From Porifericola rhodea (GTDB lineage Bacteria > Bacteroidota > Bacteroidia > Cytophagales > Cyclobacteriaceae), in assembly GCF_030506305.1 (NCBI RefSeq), contig NZ_CP119421.1, positions 2,434,501-2,498,500 on the forward strand: a stretch of 64,000 nt of DNA, given 5' to 3'. The notes under the pieces were generated by a model. That model saw only the letters and a list, made by a program, of their open reading frames with translations, was not told the DNA's origin and did no database searches. The translations under genes were made by a program, and so were the position numbers. Below, piece by piece: positions 18,005-25,451 of this stretch (its first letter is position 1; each line of letters starts with the position of its first letter).

Positions 18005-18886
18005 CTAACGTTGGTTAAGCTGACCAACACCATTATTCGGAATAGTCTGAATATTGAAAGCTTCAGGGCTTACTTCTGGTTCAGAAGCAGACTCTAACTT
18101 TTCAATCTTTTGCAAAGGCTGAGGAGTATTTTCTGCTACTTCAGTAGTCTTTTCCTCAGAAATTTTTTCTACCTCTTCTGTCTTCGCTTCTTCTGCATTG
18201 CTGCTTTCTTCTTTCTTGGTATCTGCCCCTGCAAGTTGAGATTTGTTTTCTTTCACCTTTACTTCTTCTTTAACCTTTTGCTCTGGTTTAGGAGTAGCCG
18301 CTTTAGGTTTAGAAGTTTCAGCTTTTGCCACTTTAGTCTGTGTGGGCTTAGGCTGTTCTTTTTTGACAGTTTTATGGGTCTCTTTTTTACTTTTTTGAGC
18401 TGGAGCAGCTTGAACTTCTTCTTTTTTATCTGTCTTTTTCTCTGTAGGGAGCGACGTACTTGCTTTTGTGTTTGTCTTGGCTTTGGGTTTTAGCTTTGGG
18501 AGTTCGCTGTCAGTTTTTTCTGTTTGAGAAATCAGGCTAAAATCCTTTTCTACCATAGCATTAAGAGCTACAAAAGAGAATACAAAAAGGGCAGTAACTG
18601 CGGCAGCCGCTCTTATTACTTTAATACGGCCGGTAGTAAAGCTACGCTTCTTGGGCTTTACGCTGCTCATGAGCTTTCCTTTCAGTTTAGCCATATGCGC
18701 TTTATAAGCTTCCTGCTCCTCGCTCTCTACATAGGCTACTATAGTAGTAGAGCACTGTACACAGTGCTTTAGGTGAACTTCTACTTCCTGCTCTTCACGA
18801 GCCGACAGTTTATTCTCCAAATAGCGGCGCATTTTGGATCGTGAAAGGTGCAGACTAAACTCCGTGGTTTTGTATTCCTTGCTCAT
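18005..18886 (-). CDS. Orphan anti-sigma-like protein with zf-HC2 motif and Lys/Glu-rich tail
   Basis: This 293-residue protein starts with a putative zinc-finger anti-sigma domain (residues about 15-60) containing His38, Cys42 and Cys45 in the H-x3-C-x2-C spacing of the zf-HC2 family. A single membrane segment follows at about 91-112. Residues about 120-265 are low complexity, rich in Lys, Glu, Thr, Pro and Ala, with a short polar C-terminus ending in LNQR. The topology suggests a cytoplasmic sigma-binding domain and a long extended periplasmic tail. No sigma factor gene is adjacent, so the partner is unknown. The N-terminal part could instead be a general zinc-finger membrane protein. Confidence 0.72.
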   Translation of the reverse strand: MSKEYKTTEFSLHLSRSKMRRYLENKLSAREEQEVEVHLKHCVQCSTTIVAYVESEEQEAYKAHMAKLKGKLMSSVKPKKRSFTTGRIKVIRAAAAVTALFVFSFVALNAMVEKDFSLISQTEKTDSELPKLKPKAKTNTKASTSLPTEKKTDKKEEVQAAPAQKSKKETHKTVKKEQPKPTQTKVAKAETSKPKAATPKPEQKVKEEVKVKENKSQLAGADTKKEESSNAEEAKTEEVEKISEEKTTEVAENTPQPLQKIEKLESASEPEVSPEAFNIQTIPNNGVGQLNQR

Positions 18887-19215
18887 TCTATGTTTACTTT
18901 TCTGTTAATAACTTATTGATTGCTTTGCGTGAACAAGCATGCTAATTCAATTTCTGTACCTCCTCAGCCAAAAAAACTAATGGGCTTAAGGATGATAGCT
19001 TTTTATGCTGTAATGAATTCACAGAAAATGATAAGTATACCGCAAAAAGTTAAATTAAAAAGAAGGTATATAATTTTTTCAAGATATAGTGCGTGTTGCT
19101 ATATCTGTTAATATGCTTTACAATGAAGGAACGACCACTAAAATTAGGCTTTGCCAAGTTGAGCGTATTTAGGGGGTGCTTTAGTACTATTGTAAGATAA
19201 GTGTGACATTGCACA
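18887..19215. other. AT-rich intergenic region upstream of the anti-sigma-like gene
   Basis: About 330 bp. It must contain the promoter of the leftward gene at 18005-18886. I see only AT-rich sequence and no convincing small gene; the open frame at 18920-19111 has no codon or protein features that support it. Confidence 0.55.
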
Positions 19216-19245
19216 TAAAAAAAGCCCGTCTATAAAGACGAGCTT
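19216..19245 (-). terminator. rho-independent terminator of the small hypothetical gene
   Basis: The arms AAGCCCGTC and GACGAGCTT pair with one mismatch, and the minus-strand transcript runs into a T-tract (A-run 19216-19222 on plus). It lies about 20 bp after the stop of the gene at 19268-19639. Confidence 0.78.
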
Positions 19246-19267
19246 AAATTATAGCTAGTGGATGAAG

Positions 19268-19639
19268 CTATTTTTCTTCAAAAAACTCATGGTTGAGCAA
19301 GCGGCTCAGCGTATCTACATGATCTTCCGGCTTAATATTTTGAATATCTAACTCAATCAGGTAATCGTGTCCAAGCAACATGACACGCTGTATTTCATCA
19401 GGGTTCTCCGGACGGCTATAATAGAGAGCCACATACTCGTCATTAGATACACCGTATTGGTTTAATATTTCTTTAATTTTATCTTCTACCCCAGCCTGAT
19501 TTTTAGACGATAGAGCCAGGTATCTGATTTCATCATTATTCTCTTCATGATATCGGGGAAATGCGGATTTGATTTTTTGCTCAAACGACTCCTGTTCCTC
19601 CTCATTCTTAAAATGTGAAATAATTATATAATTTGTCAT
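19268..19639 (-). CDS. Hypothetical protein, 123 aa
   Basis: I do not recognise this small soluble protein. It is acidic, has no signal peptide or membrane helix, and alternates predicted strands and helices (N-terminal NYIIISHF strand, then charged helices). The hydrophobic pattern and the well-placed terminator downstream support a real gene. It lies upstream of that terminator and about 70 bp after the short-chain dehydrogenase gene on the same strand, so the two may share a transcript. Confidence 0.7.
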   Translation of the reverse strand: MTNYIIISHFKNEEEQESFEQKIKSAFPRYHEENNDEIRYLALSSKNQAGVEDKIKEILNQYGVSNDEYVALYYSRPENPDEIQRVMLLGHDYLIELDIQNIKPEDHVDTLSRLLNHEFFEEK

Positions 19640-19709
19640 ATATGGAATAGATTAAAAAATTGTCAATTAACTGAAAACAGAACTGGAAAAGCCTAAAAAA
19701 GTTATCAAA

Positions 19710-20480
19710 CTAATGTTCGTAGATCATTTTTACGGTCATTCCACCATCTATTACCAGATTTTGTCCACTGATAAAAGTAGATTCTCCTGAGCACAAAAAG
19801 ACTGCCGCTCTACCTATATCTTCGGGAGTACCTACCCGCCCAACTAGATGCTGCTCTTTATCAACCTGTCGATGAGTAACTTCCTCTCTCTCCGAAGCTT
19901 TTTTCCAGTCTCTTACCTCTATCCATCCCGGACTGATAGCATTTACCCTTACATAAGGAGCCAGACTATTGGCTAAAGCATGGGTAATGGCTACAATACC
20001 TCCCTTACTGGCTGCATAAGCCTCTGAATCGGGTTCTGACATAAGGGCACGGGTAGATGCTATATTTACAATGACTCCACTACCACTTTGTTTCAGATAA
20101 GTGGAGGCGTATTTACTACAAACAAATACACTACGAAGATTAGTGGATAATATGGTGTCAAATTCTTCTACACTCAGCTCCTCCATAGGTTTGAAGCGGG
20201 AAAGTCCGGCATTGTTGATTAGAAAATCTATTCTTTCCTGCTGGTTTGCGACCTCTTGGATCATATGCTGAATAGATGATTCCTGAGCTACATCACAGGA
20301 AATATAAGTAGCTTTTCCTCCCTTATCGGTAATCCATTTTTGAGTTTCCAGTCCTGCTTCTTCATCTTTTTCCGCGATGATAACATGTACTTCGTGGTGA
20401 GAAAATGCCTGAGCAATAGCTTTTCCTATGCCTTGTCCGGCTCCGGTGACAATGGCTACTTTATTAGCAAATGTATTCAT
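19710..20480 (-). CDS. Short-chain dehydrogenase/reductase (SDR), classical type
   Basis: This 256-residue NAD(P)-dependent oxidoreductase has the classical SDR layout: the cofactor motif TGAGQGIG (12-19), NNAG (89-92), and the catalytic Ser142, Tyr155 and Lys159 (YAASK). The C-terminal part (FLCSGESTFISGQNLVIDGG) fits the glucose-dehydrogenase/FabG-like branch. The substrate cannot be read from the sequence. The gene follows a terminator at 20535-20567 and so starts its own unit, possibly with the 123-aa hypothetical gene downstream. Confidence 0.9.
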   Translation of the reverse strand: MNTFANKVAIVTGAGQGIGKAIAQAFSHHEVHVIIAEKDEEAGLETQKWITDKGGKATYISCDVAQESSIQHMIQEVANQQERIDFLINNAGLSRFKPMEELSVEEFDTILSTNLRSVFVCSKYASTYLKQSGSGVIVNIASTRALMSEPDSEAYAASKGGIVAITHALANSLAPYVRVNAISPGWIEVRDWKKASEREEVTHRQVDKEQHLVGRVGTPEDIGRAAVFLCSGESTFISGQNLVIDGGMTVKMIYEH

Positions 20481-20534
20481 GTATGCTTAACTAACTGTAA
20501 GTAGACGAGTTTTAAAAAATAGCGTGCCTGGCAT

Positions 20535-20567
20535 AAAAAAGTCAGAAGCTGAAGAGACTTCTGACTT
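20535..20567 (-). terminator. rho-independent terminator after the 51-codon gene
   Basis: The perfect arms GTCAGAAG (20541-20548) and CTTCTGAC (20558-20565) are followed on the minus strand by a run of six T. Confidence 0.88.
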
Positions 20568-20575
20568 GTTACAAA

Positions 20576-20731
20576 TTAGGCAGTGAGCTTATGCGTTTGT
20601 ATCAAAGATTTTTTTTGTTTTAGCCCCTGTTTTTCAAATTCATCAAAAAGCTTGATGGACTCATCCCAACCGCGAGCGTAGCTCATGTTAATCATTAGCA
20701 AGTAATTTCGGACAGCAGTATATCTTTTCAT
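20576..20731 (-). CDS. Small hypothetical protein, 51 aa
   Basis: A short minus-strand frame runs from an ATG at 20731 to a TAA at 20576-20578, and the terminator hairpin starts about 10 bp past the stop. The protein begins MKRYTAVRNYL and is basic with an amphipathic, aromatic-rich middle (SYARGWDESIKLFDEF). There is no signal peptide. It has no recognised family. The spacing between stop codon and terminator, and its place just downstream of the STN-repeat gene on the same strand, argue that it is the last gene of the sigma/FecR/STN unit or a short separate transcript. Confidence 0.5.
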   Translation of the reverse strand: MKRYTAVRNYLLMINMSYARGWDESIKLFDEFEKQGLKQKKSLIQTHKLTA

Positions 20732-20771
20732 TATAAAAAAGTTGAAGTGGGGAAAAAGATTGATTTAACTA

Positions 20772-22631
20772 TTAGAATCTTAAGCCGACATGAAAGCCAG
20801 GCCACATCTTTACGTTGGTTTTATTATTATAAGTTCTGTCAAAGGTTGTCCAGAGAGCCAAGTCTGAGCCGATGCTACCATCTGAAAAGTTTTCTCTCTG
20901 AGAGACCATTACGTTAAAAGTAGGCGCTACGGCAATGCCAAAGTGTTCTGAAAACTGATGAGTATATCCAATTTTAAAAGTGTTCAGCAGGTTAAGTTGT
21001 GTTTCCTCAAATATCTGGTCTTCTCCTTCCTGTATCTGAAAGCTAAGCAGCTCAATATTGAGAAAATCTCTGGAAGCTAAGCTAAACTGAGTACCTGCAC
21101 CATAGCCAAAACCCCAACGAAAATCGTCTGCTGCAAATTGAGAAGTAATCGCAAAGATGTTGTAAAACTTCTCAACACCTATTTTAAAACCGGCATTGGC
21201 ATGCATACTTTCACTACTCCAGATCTCCAACTTACGGTAGCCATTTTTACGGACTATACTTAAAAAACCAATAGGCAATCCATCCACGCTGTCTGCCACA
21301 TTAAATACACCCAGCTGAAGTCCTTTAAGGTTTCGGGCAAAGTTCATAAAAACTGAGGCCTGAAGCCCATTAACATCTCCGCTGGCAATATTCATAAAGC
21401 CTGCAAGCTGTACGTTTACATCATGGCTATAATTGATAAAGCCTGAGCCTTGTCCACCTTCCAGATCTCCAGAAACAAAATTGGCAAAGCCAGCCCCCTG
21501 AAAAGCATTAGCATCATCAGTAATAACATTCATAAAACCAGCGAGTTGTGCTCCTTTAGTTTTGCCAGTGGCCATATTCATAAACCCCGAACTTTGCACA
21601 CCCTCAACTTCACTGGCCGCCGTATTAAGGAAACCCGACAATTGTGCACCTTTCATATTTCCTCCGTTTACGTTCAGGAAACCGGCAAACTGCGCTCCGT
21701 CTACGTCGTTCTTTACTACATTAAAAAAACCGCCAAATTGAGCGCCATTCATAAAGTCATTCTCAATATTGCCAAAACCCGAAAACTCTACCCCGTCTAG
21801 CCCGGCGGCATAGCCAACCAATAGATGTAGAGATAACTCATTTACGTACTTACCCGCACTGGCACCATTGGTACTTAGTGGATAAATGAGCCCCAGGTGA
21901 AAGCTTTTTCTTTCATAATCATCTTCATCTTCTCCTGGTATTTTCTGAAACAGATTTCTGAGCCCTACACCAACTTTCTTAAGTTTTTCACCTAGCACAT
22001 TGGTGTCTTCTTTCTTATTAGTCGGTATAGTATGGCGTTTATTTTGGGTGTCAGGTAGTTTTTCTACTTTCTCTTCTTCTATGCTTAAGGGGGTAGAAGA
22101 AGGTGTTTCTTCTATATTGTTTTCCTCTGGGAGCGTAATGGGCGGTGTAGCCTTATTGATAGAGGCAGTAGCTGTTTTTTCGCTCTCTGCCTGTATGGTA
22201 TCTTTCTCTATGTCCTTTGTCCTGCTACTTTCAGATGGTAGTTTAGGAGCAGCTTTAGGTGAAGGAGCTGTGGTTTTTTCCTGCGTTTGGGGCAGGCGTA
22301 CCTGTTTCCTGGCTTTTTGAGGATTGTTTTTCAGAATTACCTGTCCACTTACTACCTGATAGGAGATTTGAGTTTCTTCCAGCAGCTTGTCAAGAGCAAG
22401 GTAGAGGGGCTGGTTTTGTAAGTTTATGCTTACCTCAATGCTATCTGGAATTTCATTGTTTAGATAAGAGAAACGTATGTCATACTCTTCCTGAATACCT
22501 TGTAGCACCTCTACAATAGTGGCATTATGGTAGCTAAGGCTAACCCTTCGGTTGAGTAGGTCCAGCTGTACCGGAGAGGTGTAGGCAGCGAGGCAAAGCC
22601 AGGCCGTATAAATGATCGTAGCCAATTTCAT
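20772..22631 (-). CDS. STN-domain protein with GxQxxGFxN surface repeats
   Basis: I place the start at the ATG at 22631, which gives a signal peptide directly (MKLATIIYTAWLCLAAYTS) and a 619-residue product; an upstream ATG at 22667 would overlap the FecR gene. Residues 28-103 form an STN (secretin and TonB N-terminus) domain, as found at the start of FecA-like receptors. A Pro/Ser/Thr/Glu-rich linker covers 110-225. Residues about 280-462 hold nine or ten repeats of about 20 residues with the core G-x-Q-x-x-G-F-x-N, resembling LA_2272-type surface repeats. The C-terminal part has the amphipathic alternation of an outer-membrane barrel and ends in Arg-Phe. It occupies the place where a TonB-dependent receptor usually follows sigma and FecR, but I see no plug domain. 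Function unknown; a surface or outer membrane role is likely. Confidence 0.8.
   Translation of the reverse strand: MKLATIIYTAWLCLAAYTSPVQLDLLNRRVSLSYHNATIVEVLQGIQEEYDIRFSYLNNEIPDSIEVSINLQNQPLYLALDKLLEETQISYQVVSGQVILKNNPQKARKQVRLPQTQEKTTAPSPKAAPKLPSESSRTKDIEKDTIQAESEKTATASINKATPPITLPEENNIEETPSSTPLSIEEEKVEKLPDTQNKRHTIPTNKKEDTNVLGEKLKKVGVGLRNLFQKIPGEDEDDYERKSFHLGLIYPLSTNGASAGKYVNELSLHLLVGYAAGLDGVEFSGFGNIENDFMNGAQFGGFFNVVKNDVDGAQFAGFLNVNGGNMKGAQLSGFLNTAASEVEGVQSSGFMNMATGKTKGAQLAGFMNVITDDANAFQGAGFANFVSGDLEGGQGSGFINYSHDVNVQLAGFMNIASGDVNGLQASVFMNFARNLKGLQLGVFNVADSVDGLPIGFLSIVRKNGYRKLEIWSSESMHANAGFKIGVEKFYNIFAITSQFAADDFRWGFGYGAGTQFSLASRDFLNIELLSFQIQEGEDQIFEETQLNLLNTFKIGYTHQFSEHFGIAVAPTFNVMVSQRENFSDGSIGSDLALWTTFDRTYNNKTNVKMWPGFHVGLRF
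21245..21794 (-). repeat. In-frame tandem repeats of about 60 bp (GxQxxGFxN units)
   Basis: These are the coding repeats of the STN-domain protein: nine or ten diverged units of about 20 codons with recurring GAQ and GFMN/GFLN. The DNA is well diverged between units, so the conservation is at protein level. Confidence 0.8.
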
Positions 22632-22657
22632 CGTGTTTGTTGGTTTATTATTTACAC

Positions 22658-23713
22658 TTATTGGCAACCTTTACCCGTAAGGAGGTATTGCTGCTCCCCC
22701 TGCTTTTCAAAAGACAGGTTTACGGTGATGGAAAGCACGTAGAGTATATCTTCTAGGTTCTCTCCCTCAAAAGTTGCTGAATAACGGCAGTTGGCCAGAT
22801 CGGGATTTGTCAATTCAATATCTGTATGATACACCTCTTGTAAGGTGCGGATCACTTCTTTCAGGCTGGTATTCTGAAACTGAATATGCTGATTTTGCCA
22901 GGCTCTAAAGTTAAGGTCTTCAATAGGCTCCTTCTTTTCTATCGTATGGCTTTCTGCAGACATTACTGCTTCATAGCCAGGCTCCAGAAAGATGGCATTG
23001 TCTTCTGCTGCCGGAGAAAAAGCTACTTTGCCACTTACTACCTGCACCTTTACCGGTTCATCGGGGTAAGCATACACATTAAAAGAAGTACCAATCACTT
23101 CAGTTTTAGCACCTTCACTAAAGATGGTAAAGCGCCGTCCTTCTGCTTCCTTTACATCAAAAAAGGCTTCTCCACTCATATAAATTACCCTGTGATTTAC
23201 ATCAAAATTTGCAGCATAGCGCACTTCAGTGTTTTCGTTTAACCATACCTGGCTACTATCAGGAAGCCAGAGCATGCGGCTTTCGTCTTTGCCTGTGCTA
23301 ATGGTAAGCATATCTGTATCTTCTGCGGAACCCCACCACCAAACCCCCAGGCTTAGCAGTATGGCTACCGAAGCGGCCACAGCTGCCCAGCTTGAGTAGC
23401 TAAATTTCCGCTGACGAGCCAGGGGCTTCAGATGATTGCCTTTTGCCGAAGACTTAACGTAGTGATCCCGCTCGCTTTCCATGCGAAACTTGAAACGCTG
23501 CCAGCCTTTGTCTACCTCCGGTTGATAGTCATCGGCTGGGCGGGGCGCTTCGTCCCACATACGTTGTATCTGCTCAAAAGAGGCTTCATTATCAGGGTGG
23601 CTCTTTCGCCAGGTCTTAAGCTTTTGCTCCTCCCCGGGGCTGAGGTCATCACTTAGATACTTTGCTACCAGTGACCAGATATCATTTTGAGCTTGTCCCA
23701 TAAATCTATCCAA
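22658..23713 (-). CDS. FecR family anti-sigma factor with DUF4974
   Basis: This 351-residue membrane protein regulates the ECF sigma factor encoded just upstream. It has a cytoplasmic N-terminal segment (1-105), one membrane helix (about 109-127), a periplasmic FecR domain (about 135-235; LPDSSQVWLNENTEV and GEAFFDV are typical) and a C-terminal DUF4974 domain (about 270-345), the usual Bacteroidota arrangement. DUF4974 is thought to contact the STN domain of the outer membrane partner. The gene lies 52 bp after the sigma factor gene and 26 bp before the STN-repeat gene, which is the expected signalling order. Confidence 0.93.
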   Translation of the reverse strand: MDRFMGQAQNDIWSLVAKYLSDDLSPGEEQKLKTWRKSHPDNEASFEQIQRMWDEAPRPADDYQPEVDKGWQRFKFRMESERDHYVKSSAKGNHLKPLARQRKFSYSSWAAVAASVAILLSLGVWWWGSAEDTDMLTISTGKDESRMLWLPDSSQVWLNENTEVRYAANFDVNHRVIYMSGEAFFDVKEAEGRRFTIFSEGAKTEVIGTSFNVYAYPDEPVKVQVVSGKVAFSPAAEDNAIFLEPGYEAVMSAESHTIEKKEPIEDLNFRAWQNQHIQFQNTSLKEVIRTLQEVYHTDIELTNPDLANCRYSATFEGENLEDILYVLSITVNLSFEKQGEQQYLLTGKGCQ

Positions 23714-23765
23714 CTATCATTAATACAGGCGAGCTTAAGTTTACCCTACCTCGGTTATTAAAAAT

Positions 23766-24437
23766 TTATGCAGAATGGTTAATAAAACTTTGCAAATAGT
23801 TACGCATTAGTTTGAGCGCCTTGCTCATATGCTTTTCTACTGCTTTAATTGAAATATCCAGCTGCTCCGAAATTTCGGCATAGCTTAATTCCTCATAACG
23901 GCTGAGGGCAAAAACAGTACGGCACTTAGGAGGTAGGGCATCCACTGCCTGGCTAATTCTTTGACTTACCTCCTGCTGGCGAAGAGTCTCCTCTGTGCTA
24001 TTGCAGCTGAAGCGAATATCGTCGTGGTCGCTTTCTTCCATAGCAGTATTTCTACGACTTTTTTCCAGGTAATTCAGTGCCGTGTTTACCGAAGAGCGGA
24101 AGAGGTAAGACTTAATAGACTGGCTTAGGTCCAGCTGATCTCTACGGCGCCATACTTTCAAAAACACATCCTGTACGATGTCTTCTGCCGCTTCAGTGTC
24201 ATGCGTGATGTTATAGACCGTTTTGCATAGAGGAGCATAGTAGGTACGAAAGAGGTACTCCATAAACTTGTCTTCATCCTCCTCCTTAAGGTTAAGCAGG
24301 TATTGGCTTTCCTGTTCTTCTGTAGCCGCATAGTAGGCCTTAGGTCGGAATTTGCTATATGAAGCAAAAAGGAATGCTCCTATACGAAAATGTTCTAACA
24401 AAAATGCTAAGGCAAGCGATGGCTGTTGAGTAAACAT
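23766..24437 (-). CDS. ECF-type RNA polymerase sigma factor
   Basis: This protein contains sigma-70 region 2 (about 60-125, with TEAAEDIVQDVFLKVWRRR) and region 4 (about 165-215, with LSYAEISEQLDISIKAVEKHM), as in the sigma factors that Bacteroidota pair with FecR proteins. The first 35-40 residues are hydrophobic and unusual for the family, so the real start may lie downstream of the ATG at 24437; no internal ATG exists before residue 59, so a TTG or GTG would be needed. It heads the sigma-FecR-STN unit. Two operator-like palindromes lie 120-160 bp upstream. Confidence 0.9.
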   Translation of the reverse strand: MFTQQPSLALAFLLEHFRIGAFLFASYSKFRPKAYYAATEEQESQYLLNLKEEDEDKFMEYLFRTYYAPLCKTVYNITHDTEAAEDIVQDVFLKVWRRRDQLDLSQSIKSYLFRSSVNTALNYLEKSRRNTAMEESDHDDIRFSCNSTEETLRQQEVSQRISQAVDALPPKCRTVFALSRYEELSYAEISEQLDISIKAVEKHMSKALKLMRNYLQSFINHSA

Positions 24438-24560
24438 TGTGGGGGCCAGTCAGAATATTGGTAGATCAGTTAGCAAGTATCAAGCCCACCTTACCAATAG
24501 ATGTGCCAGATGGCTAAGGTAGCAAAGCAACAGCTAAATCGGGTTTACGGATAATAAAAA

Positions 24561-24596
24561 TGTTCGGTAACGGGCAAAAATGTTCGTAAACGGACA
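24561..24596. promoter_or_regulatory. Two tandem 16-bp operator-like palindromes with 20-bp period
   Basis: TGTTCGGTAACGGGCA (24561-24576) and TGTTCGTAAACGGACA (24581-24596) are two copies of the dyad TGTTCG-N4-CGRRCA, spaced by AAAA so that the period is 20 bp, about two helical turns. They lie upstream of the sigma factor gene, beyond the terminator of the neighbouring gene. Such phasing suits cooperative binding of a dimeric repressor or activator on one DNA face. The regulator is not identified. Confidence 0.55.
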
Positions 24597-24627
24597 AAAA
24601 AAGGGTAGTAACTAATAGCTACTACCC
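24596..24627 (-). terminator. rho-independent terminator of the coiled-coil gene
   Basis: Perfect 8-bp arms GGGTAGTA (24603-24610) and TACTACCC (24620-24627), followed on the minus strand by a run of seven T. Confidence 0.9.
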
Positions 24628-24655
24628 AGACGTTTTTTAGTATTGCTGAGGGCAA

Positions 24656-25450
24656 TTATTTTCTTTTGCCTCTTCTGCCTTTAGGTTCTTCTTCTATCTC
24701 TTCTTCCTCTACATCAGCGAGTATACGGCCAGAGTACTCATCAAAAATAATACGTTTTTTCTCTTTGATCTCTACCAGACGCTGAGGAGGAATGATAATG
24801 TTACAACCTTCAGCAGCACCTTTTTTCACCTTTACTACAGCAAGGCCATTGGTAAGGCTATTGCGCAGCTTTTCGTAGTAGCGATAAAGTTTTTCGTCTA
24901 TTTCTATAATTTCGTTTACTACACGCTCGCGTTCTTTGCCTAGTTTGTCTTCATCCTCCTGGCTTTCTTCTACAATCTTCTCCAACTCCTGACGCTTGCT
25001 TTCCAGATCTTTGGTGCGGTGGTCTATCAGGTCTTTGGTAGTATTGATCTCTTCTTTCTTGGCTTCAATCTTAGCATACCCCTCTTTAATGCGCTTTTCT
25101 GAAATTTGAATTTCCAGATTCTGTAGTTCTATTTCTTTAGTGATGGCGTCGTACTCACGGTTGTTACGAACGTTCATCTGCTGCTCTCCGTATTTCTTGA
25201 TGAGCTCTTCAGCTTTCTTTATGGCGGCACGGTTCCCTTCTATCTCCTGCTCCATATTCTCCACATCGTTCTCAAATTTATCAAGACGAGTCTGGTATCC
25301 GGCAATCTCATCTTCCAGGTCACTTACCTCTTCCGGCAAAGCTCCACGAATCTTCTTGATATCGTCCAGCTCTAGGTCAATGCCTTGCAATTTGAGGAGG
25401 GTATCTAGCTTATCAGCTACCGTCTTTTGTTGTGCTGTTGAACTTTCCAT
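24656..25450 (-). CDS. Coiled-coil protein of the C4 zinc-ribbon (zf-RING_7) family, ribbon cysteines lost
   Basis: The 264-residue protein is mostly a long antiparallel coiled coil (about 10-190), followed by the region that in homologues forms a four-cysteine zinc ribbon. The hallmark IIPPQRLVEIK and SGRILAD segments are recognisable (about 210-245), but only one of the four expected cysteines remains (in EGCN); the others are Ala, an acidic residue and Ser. The charged tail ends in GRRGKRK. I chose the ATG at 25450 because it leaves a one-base gap to the upstream Nif3-like gene; an upstream ATG would overlap that gene by 62 bp. In many bacteria this family sits next to a Nif3-like gene, as here. 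Its role is not firmly established. Confidence 0.85.
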   Translation of the reverse strand: MESSTAQQKTVADKLDTLLKLQGIDLELDDIKKIRGALPEEVSDLEDEIAGYQTRLDKFENDVENMEQEIEGNRAAIKKAEELIKKYGEQQMNVRNNREYDAITKEIELQNLEIQISEKRIKEGYAKIEAKKEEINTTKDLIDHRTKDLESKRQELEKIVEESQEDEDKLGKERERVVNEIIEIDEKLYRYYEKLRNSLTNGLAVVKVKKGAAEGCNIIIPPQRLVEIKEKKRIIFDEYSGRILADVEEEEIEEEPKGRRGKRK

Positions 25451-25451
25451 A

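Noticed and set aside
18110-18493. Plus-strand frame of 127 codons rich in Phe and Leu
   Set aside because: It is the antisense of the Lys/Glu-rich tail of the anti-sigma-like gene; the composition follows from that low complexity.
21245-21794. Regular repeats of about 60 bp, considered as a CRISPR array
   Set aside because: Repeats are in frame, diverged in DNA, conserved as GxQxxGFxN at protein level, and lack constant repeat/spacer structure; no cas genes are present.
22000-22320. Plus-strand Ser/Val-rich frame of 106 codons
   Set aside because: Antisense of the Pro/Thr/Glu-rich linker of the STN-repeat protein; no start signal or conservation visible.
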